Below the pieces are notes generated by a model. That model searched no databases, was not told where the DNA came from, and was given only the letters and a program-made list of their open reading frames with translations. The position numbers and the translations under genes are program-made. A DNA stretch of 55,201 bases from assembly GCA_022539475.1 (NCBI GenBank), contig VCMS01000351.1:38530-93730 (forward strand). The letters run 5' to 3'. This DNA is from Gracilaria domingensis (taxonomy: Eukaryota > Rhodophyta > Florideophyceae > Gracilariales > Gracilariaceae). Shown one piece after another: positions 51,361 to 55,201 of the stretch (position 1 is its first letter; each line of letters starts with the position of its first letter).

Positions 51361-52324
51361 ACCTTCTGACGAATTCGTCTGTACGTCTTGCTCCGAGTAG
51401 GTGTCCCTTGTGTTCCAGACCGCTCGCCAGAAACACTTGAACGTGCCATTCTTGCGGACAGAAGCACAACGTCATCGTCCTGCTGCTCCGCAGTTTCTGG
51501 TGCAGTTTGGGGTACAGATGGACCAGCTCCTTGCGCGGATTGCGCATCCGCGTCTGGAAGGGGACCTTTCATGATCTCATCTTCCTCCTCTTGCACAGCC
51601 GTCCCCTGCTGAACCGTCTGTTTCGACGCAGAAGATCCCCTTGTGTCGACGGTCTGATTCATCGCAGGAGAAGCCCTTTTCGACGCAGTGGGCTTCGTAG
51701 CGGAGGTAGACTTTGTTTGACCTGTCCGCTTCGTAGCTGGGGATGCTCTCGTCTCCATAGACCGCTTCGTAACAGACGACGGACCTGCCCGCGGAGGTGC
51801 TACTGATGCGCTACCTCTCGGTGTTGATGAACTTCGAATTGGCTCCGTGCGGCTTGTCGGCGTCATCACCTCACTCATAGCGCTCACCGTTCCTCGCTTC
51901 GACGCCGGAATGCTGGCTGCCACCGGTTCCATCATTTTCTCATCCCAAGGAGCGGCCGTCCGGAGATCCTGGATATATTGTGGAAGATCCAGGCCCTCCG
52001 CCCGGTAAGGGTAGAACGTCTGACCGCTTCGACTGATGAGAATATTATGAACCACCACAAGACCTGGGTCCAATTGCTTCCCGTGCAACTCGCGGCGTAG
52101 AACACTTCCAATTCCATGCAACAACGCTTCCCCGACTATCACCTTTCCTTCATCCTCAATATCCATCTGCAGAGAAACCCGCATTCCACCTTGCAATAAT
52201 CGAGTGCTCCGCCGAGTGCGAGGAGTCACGCTTTGCGTACGCTTTCGAACACGAGTTGGCTTCATGTTGAACAGCTATTGCAGTGAAAGGTGTATATCAA
52301 CAATACGCTCGCTCTGGACGATAC

Positions 52325-52433
52325 AACAACGGAGGCGAGCCTTTAAATGGCGACTTACGCTGGGCACCCCCGCTTTCGGCAGCTCCTCCCAGCGCACTGC
52401 CAGTCTCGTCCGTGTCCTGTCCGTGGCCGCTCG
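52325..52433. repeat. Promoter-side inverted repeat, left copy
   Basis: It matches 53562-53665 in reverse orientation almost base for base, from AACAACGGAGGCGAGCC through TTTAAA to GTCTCGTCCGTGTCC. One short indel (CTGTCCGTGG) is present. It reads outward toward the oxygenase gene, giving both genes the same core promoter sequence. Confidence 0.92.
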
Positions 52434-52795
52434 CACACTGATTGTACGCTTTAGAGTCGTGGAGTTCGCGCAATGATGACTCACGCGAGCAATGGTCGCG
52501 TTCTCAATCATGCTCTTCAAATGCTTTGCATAGTAGTCAAGAGTACACTCATTCACTTCCATGTACAGCCTACTCCCGCAATACACGTGGACAGCGGCGC
52601 CAACGTACCGGCGGCCGGGTGTAGCGAAATCACTGCGCGGCGGCGTGTTTTGGGAGGTCCCGGGAAGGCACCGGAATGTGGCCAGAACGTGCCCGCGGGC
52701 GGGGGGGTCGGTCGTGTTAGGGTAGGTACCCTAACACGACCGGACCCCCCCGCCCGCGGGCATAAAATCGCACATTTTTCAAAAAATCGCCCAAA

Positions 52796-52875
52796 ACGTG
52801 CCCGCGGGCGGGGGGGGTCGGTCGTGTTAGGGTACCTACCCTAACACGACCGACCCCCCCCGCCCGCGGGCACGT
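52796..52875. repeat. Perfect 80-bp palindrome
   Basis: ACGTGCCCGCGGG at one end and CCCGCGGGCACGT at the other, with 39-base arms and a CC centre. Eight Gs on one side face eight Cs on the other. I checked it base by base from the sequence. Confidence 0.95.
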
Positions 52876-53135
52876 TCTGGCCACATTCTGGCACCCTCCG
52901 GAGACCTCCCAAAACACTCCTCCCGGCACTTCCTGTACCCACTGCGTCACCTTAGTGCACCATCCCGTCATCTTCACCCTCCAGACACTCCCTAATTTCC
53001 GGGATGGTGCACTGAGGTGACCATCCCGTCTTCTCCACCCTCCAGACACTCCCTAATTTCCGGGATGGTCACTGAGGTGACGCAGTGGGTACAGAAGTGC
53101 CGGGAGGAGTGTTTTGGGAGGTCTCCGGAGGGTGC

Positions 53136-53243
53136 AAAAAATCGTCCAAAACGTGCCCGCGGGCGGGGGGGGGTCGGTCGTGTTAGGGTAGTACCCTAAC
53201 ACGACTGGACCCCCCGCCCGCGGGCACTTTTGGACGATTTTTT
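53136..53243. repeat. 108-bp extended hairpin
   Basis: The third hairpin of the array has longer arms, because AAAAAATCGTCCAAAA on the left faces TTTTGGACGATTTTTT on the right, outside the shared GTGCCCGCGGG stem. There are small mismatches in the G/C runs and near GACTGG. Confidence 0.9.
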
Positions 53244-53518
53244 GAAAAATGTGCGATTTTATGCCCGCGGGCGGGGGGGTCCGGTCGTGTTAGGGTACTA
53301 CCCTAACACGACCGACCCCCCGCCGCGGCACGTTCTGGCACATTCCGGCGCCTTCCGGAGACCTCCCAAAACACTCCTCCCGGCACTTCCGGCAGTGATT
53401 TCGCTGCACACGCCGTGCACATATATCAAACTAGAGAAAACTAGCGCTTCACACCCACTTGATCCGCGACTTTTAGCACAATACGGGACCGTTGCAATAG
53501 CTCCGAATCGCGACGTGG

Positions 53519-53560
53519 CCGACACGCGACGCTATCGCTCCGACACGCGACGCTATCGCT
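53519..53560 (+). repeat. Two 21-bp direct repeats
   Basis: CCGACACGCGACGCTATCGCT occurs twice without spacing, next to the right promoter-side inverted repeat. The arrangement is that of an iteron or operator pair, and no factor is known. Confidence 0.9.
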
Positions 53561-53561
53561 C

Positions 53562-53665
53562 CGAGCGGACACGGACACGGACGAGACTGGCAGTGCGCTG
53601 GGAGGAGCTGCCGAAAGCGGGGGTGCCCAGCGTAAGTCGCCATTTAAAGGCTCGCCTCCGTTGTT
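53562..53665. repeat. Promoter-side inverted repeat, right copy
   Basis: Counterpart of 52325-52433, ending 12 bases before the ATG at 53678. The TTTAAA box lies 30 bases before that ATG. The shared sequence is therefore a candidate core promoter and 5' leader of both divergent genes. Confidence 0.92.
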
Positions 53666-53677
53666 TGCGCTGAAGCG

Positions 53678-55201
53678 ATGGATTCCACCGATGTTGGAGA
53701 GGAGATACATCCTATCGACATGAGTGCTCCGCCTCCGGCGTTCCATGCATATGTCAGACTTTTCTTGGTTCTTCGCGATGCTTTGGCAAACAGCGATGGA
53801 GGCCCTGATCGGCCACGGGACGTGGGGTTTAGAGGGTTAATAGAGTTCTGCGCCGAGAACTATAAGGATATTCCGGAGGCAAGGAAGATGTTTGAGGAGG
53901 CCACTAACTCCAAGAACCTGCAGAACTTGACACTGCAACAGCTGCGAAAGAGTGTTGTGAATAACAAACCTGTGGAACAGCGATATCTTGTAACGAAGCT
54001 TCTTGACAAGAAGGACGGGGATGAGGACCAGAGACTGCGCGATTTTTTCCTTCTCTCTATGGATATGGGTATATACCTACCGGTGCGATGCCTGGTTGGT
54101 TATTTCATGACCAGGAGAAAGCAGGTTCTGAAGACGACAGTGTTCATCCCACCAACAGCTGTGAACCCATTTGAGGTCGTTATATACTTATCATACCTCG
54201 GCCACATAATGGGAGAGAACGACAACATCCGAATGATGAAGAAGAAACAACCGAAAAAGAAACGAAAAGTGAACCATGCACCATCTGTGTACATACCCAC
54301 TTTTACGTCGTTCTCCAAAGACAACTGTGATCGACTGGGATTCGCTATCAGTGAGGTCGTATGGGCATGGAGTTGTTTTGCGGCTCATCTTGGATACACG
54401 AACGTTCAGCACATGGTGAAACCATACATTTACATGAATATGCAGACGTTGAAGTATACAGCGCTAGAGACACGGGAGTCTGGTTATGCCCCGCCGAGCC
54501 AGAGTACTCGATTCAACACAAAGGATGTGCCACAGAGCAGTACTAGTGGATCGGTGGAGACCTTGAGTGATGAATGCGATACAAACCTGCGAATACTGGC
54601 TAAGGAGTTTTTGACAGACCTCGAAACCATATGCACCCACGATAGCCTCTATAGCTTACGGGTTGATCAGATGAGGAACTGGATAGAGTTTTCGGAGATA
54701 CGGATGGATACCGTATCTAGCTCTGACTCCGGTGAGTTGCCTGCTCGATTTCAGAAGTTTTCGGAGTTGCTATGGAAACCGATACAGGATATGCGTCATG
54801 CGGCAGGGTTCCATGTCGGCATTCACGCGAAACCTGATATTGAACTGACGAAAACCCCTAAAACTTCCGGTAATGCCGAACCTTCTTCGACCAAGTCTGC
54901 CCCACCCCACCTCGTCGAGAGTATATGAACCTCGTGAGCTCCGATAGCGACGAGTTCGAGAAGCCGGTGAATCTTGCGGAGCATGAATCTCGGGTTGCCG
55001 GTTACAACATCCAAAAGACTGGTATTGAGCCGCCCATGAAGGGGATATCCAGTCTCCTTCGAATGAATATGGACAAGGTGTGGAAGGGGATGAGAAGTCA
55101 CACTTTGTAGCGTACAACTGTGACATGAAGGACCTGAGGCACACACACGAAACGTTTGTGATCAGAGTGAGATTTTATGGGTGAGCGCACAGCTTGTCAT
55201 A
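53678..55201 (+). pseudogene. DNA methyltransferase-SET fusion gene, copy 2 (N-terminal part)
   Basis: An intact 416-residue frame (53678-54928) corresponds to the N-terminal domain of copy 1, for example FHAYVRLFLVLRDALAN, DRLGFAISEVVWAWSCFAAHLGYTN and TLSDECDTNLRILAKEFLTDLE. A Lys-rich stretch (KKKQPKKKRKV) resembles a nuclear localisation signal of the SV40 type. After the TGA at 54926-54928 homology goes on in another frame (54925-55110), then shifts again (HFVAYNCDMKDLRHTHETF against FCMHCVGYEELVEAHGTLF). The methyltransferase and SET domains expected downstream lie beyond the window. Confidence 0.78.

Larger units (their letters stand above)
48353..52265 (-). pseudogene. ParB-like / 2OG-oxygenase gene, copy 2
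   Basis: It starts with an intact 635-residue frame from 52265 to 50358: basic N-terminus, N-terminal domain (VSLQMDIEDEGKVIVGEALLH), Ser/Thr-rich linker (120-300), then a ParB-like domain (305-435) with RGVSKRHVEALVKSMEERG and VDGLHR at 382-387. Homology then continues through six overlapping frames (50388-50140, 50143-49874, 49881-49516, 49574-49185, 49305-48985, 48988-48353). The last carries the oxygenase-like domain: LHTDFSG (H-x-D), SVFVGRGDVTHAGAS (second His) and VRYHMYMVPEG (Arg). Three of the six shifts lie at or beside AAAA runs (50372, 49880, 49536), so sequencing indels are possible. No premature stop other than those caused by shifts is seen. Confidence 0.8.
52621..53406. repeat. 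Nested palindrome array (786 bp)
   Basis: The ends GTAGCGAAATCACTG and CAGTGATTTCGCTGC are complementary, and the whole block is one large imperfect inverted repeat. Inside are four hairpins with the core TCGTGTTAGGGTA / TACCCTAACACGA, each bracketed by G8/C8-type runs and GCCCGCGGGC. They lie at 52691-52761, 52796-52875, 53136-53243 and 53262-53330. The second is a perfect 80-bp palindrome. Two direct repeats of about 61 bp, each with an ACCATCCCG/CGGGATGGT stem, occupy the centre (52959-53079). No gene is present. Confidence 0.93.
52266..53677. promoter_or_regulatory. Divergent intergenic region of gene pair, copy 2
   Basis: About 1.4 kb separates the ParB-like/oxygenase start (52265) and the methyltransferase-family start (53678). 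Near each start is one arm of an inverted repeat (52325-52433 and 53562-53665) that carries a TTTAAA box (52342-52347 and 53643-53648). Between them lies the palindrome array (52621-53406). Two 21-bp direct repeats lie at 53519-53560. Confidence 0.75.

Noticed and set aside
52700..53320. TTAGGG/CCCTAA inside the hairpins as a telomeric repeat
   Set aside because: Each hairpin has only one TTAGGG unit per arm and no tandem run, so it is part of the palindrome core and not a telomere tract.
53230..53673. A 147-codon frame across the palindromes and right promoter
   Set aside because: It reads through hairpins and the inverted promoter block; the mirror frame on the other strand exists for the same reason.

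Overview
The window reads as nuclear DNA of a eukaryote. It has Ty1/copia LTR elements with an initiator-tRNA-type primer site, a non-LTR retrotransposon, a KDZ/Plavaka-like DNA transposon, and compact host-type genes with no introns that I can see. A florideophyte red alga (Chondrus-like) is my best guess, but nothing in the sequence proves it. No rRNA, tRNA or CRISPR array was recognised.

The frame is a very large inverted repeat. Bases 1-6405 return in reverse orientation at 42005-48436, and the left arm runs off the window. Each arm holds the tail of a ParB-like/2OG-oxygenase gene, two convergent HAD-family phosphatase-like genes (A and B), a ketopantoate-reductase-like gene, a 5'-truncated ribulose-phosphate 3-epimerase, three tandem hairpin units and a coiled-coil protein gene. 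The arms differ by scattered substitutions and indels that break different genes in each arm: HAD-A and the reductase glycine motif are damaged on the right, and the coiled-coil gene has a stop on the left.

From 6406 to 25007 lies a nested retroelement graveyard: one LINE family (three 3' ends), copia family A (pol copies, four full LTRs and one fragment) and copia family B (gag, LTR and leader pieces in both orientations). From 25008 to about 33.2 kb is a decayed Plavaka/KDZ-like transposon: a repeat-rich leader, a transposase on +, and a tail-to-tail companion gene on -.

The most interesting part is a divergent gene pair present twice: 33225-40924, and 48353 to the right edge. One gene joins a unique N-terminal domain, a permuted (motif IV before motif I) amino-DNA-methyltransferase and a SET-like domain. 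The other joins a ParB-like DGxHR domain to a C-terminal 2OG-Fe(II) oxygenase-like domain. In both copies the intergenic DNA is strongly palindromic: a hairpin with about 65-bp arms at 36572-36715, and a 0.8-kb nested palindrome array at 52621-53406 that includes a perfect 80-bp palindrome and is framed by inverted, near-identical promoter segments. I infer an undescribed, mostly decayed selfish element that writes, reads and perhaps oxidises DNA marks. The arms of the big inverted repeat would be cargo or duplicated flanks of it. Both copies carry stops or frameshifts, so present-day activity is doubtful.
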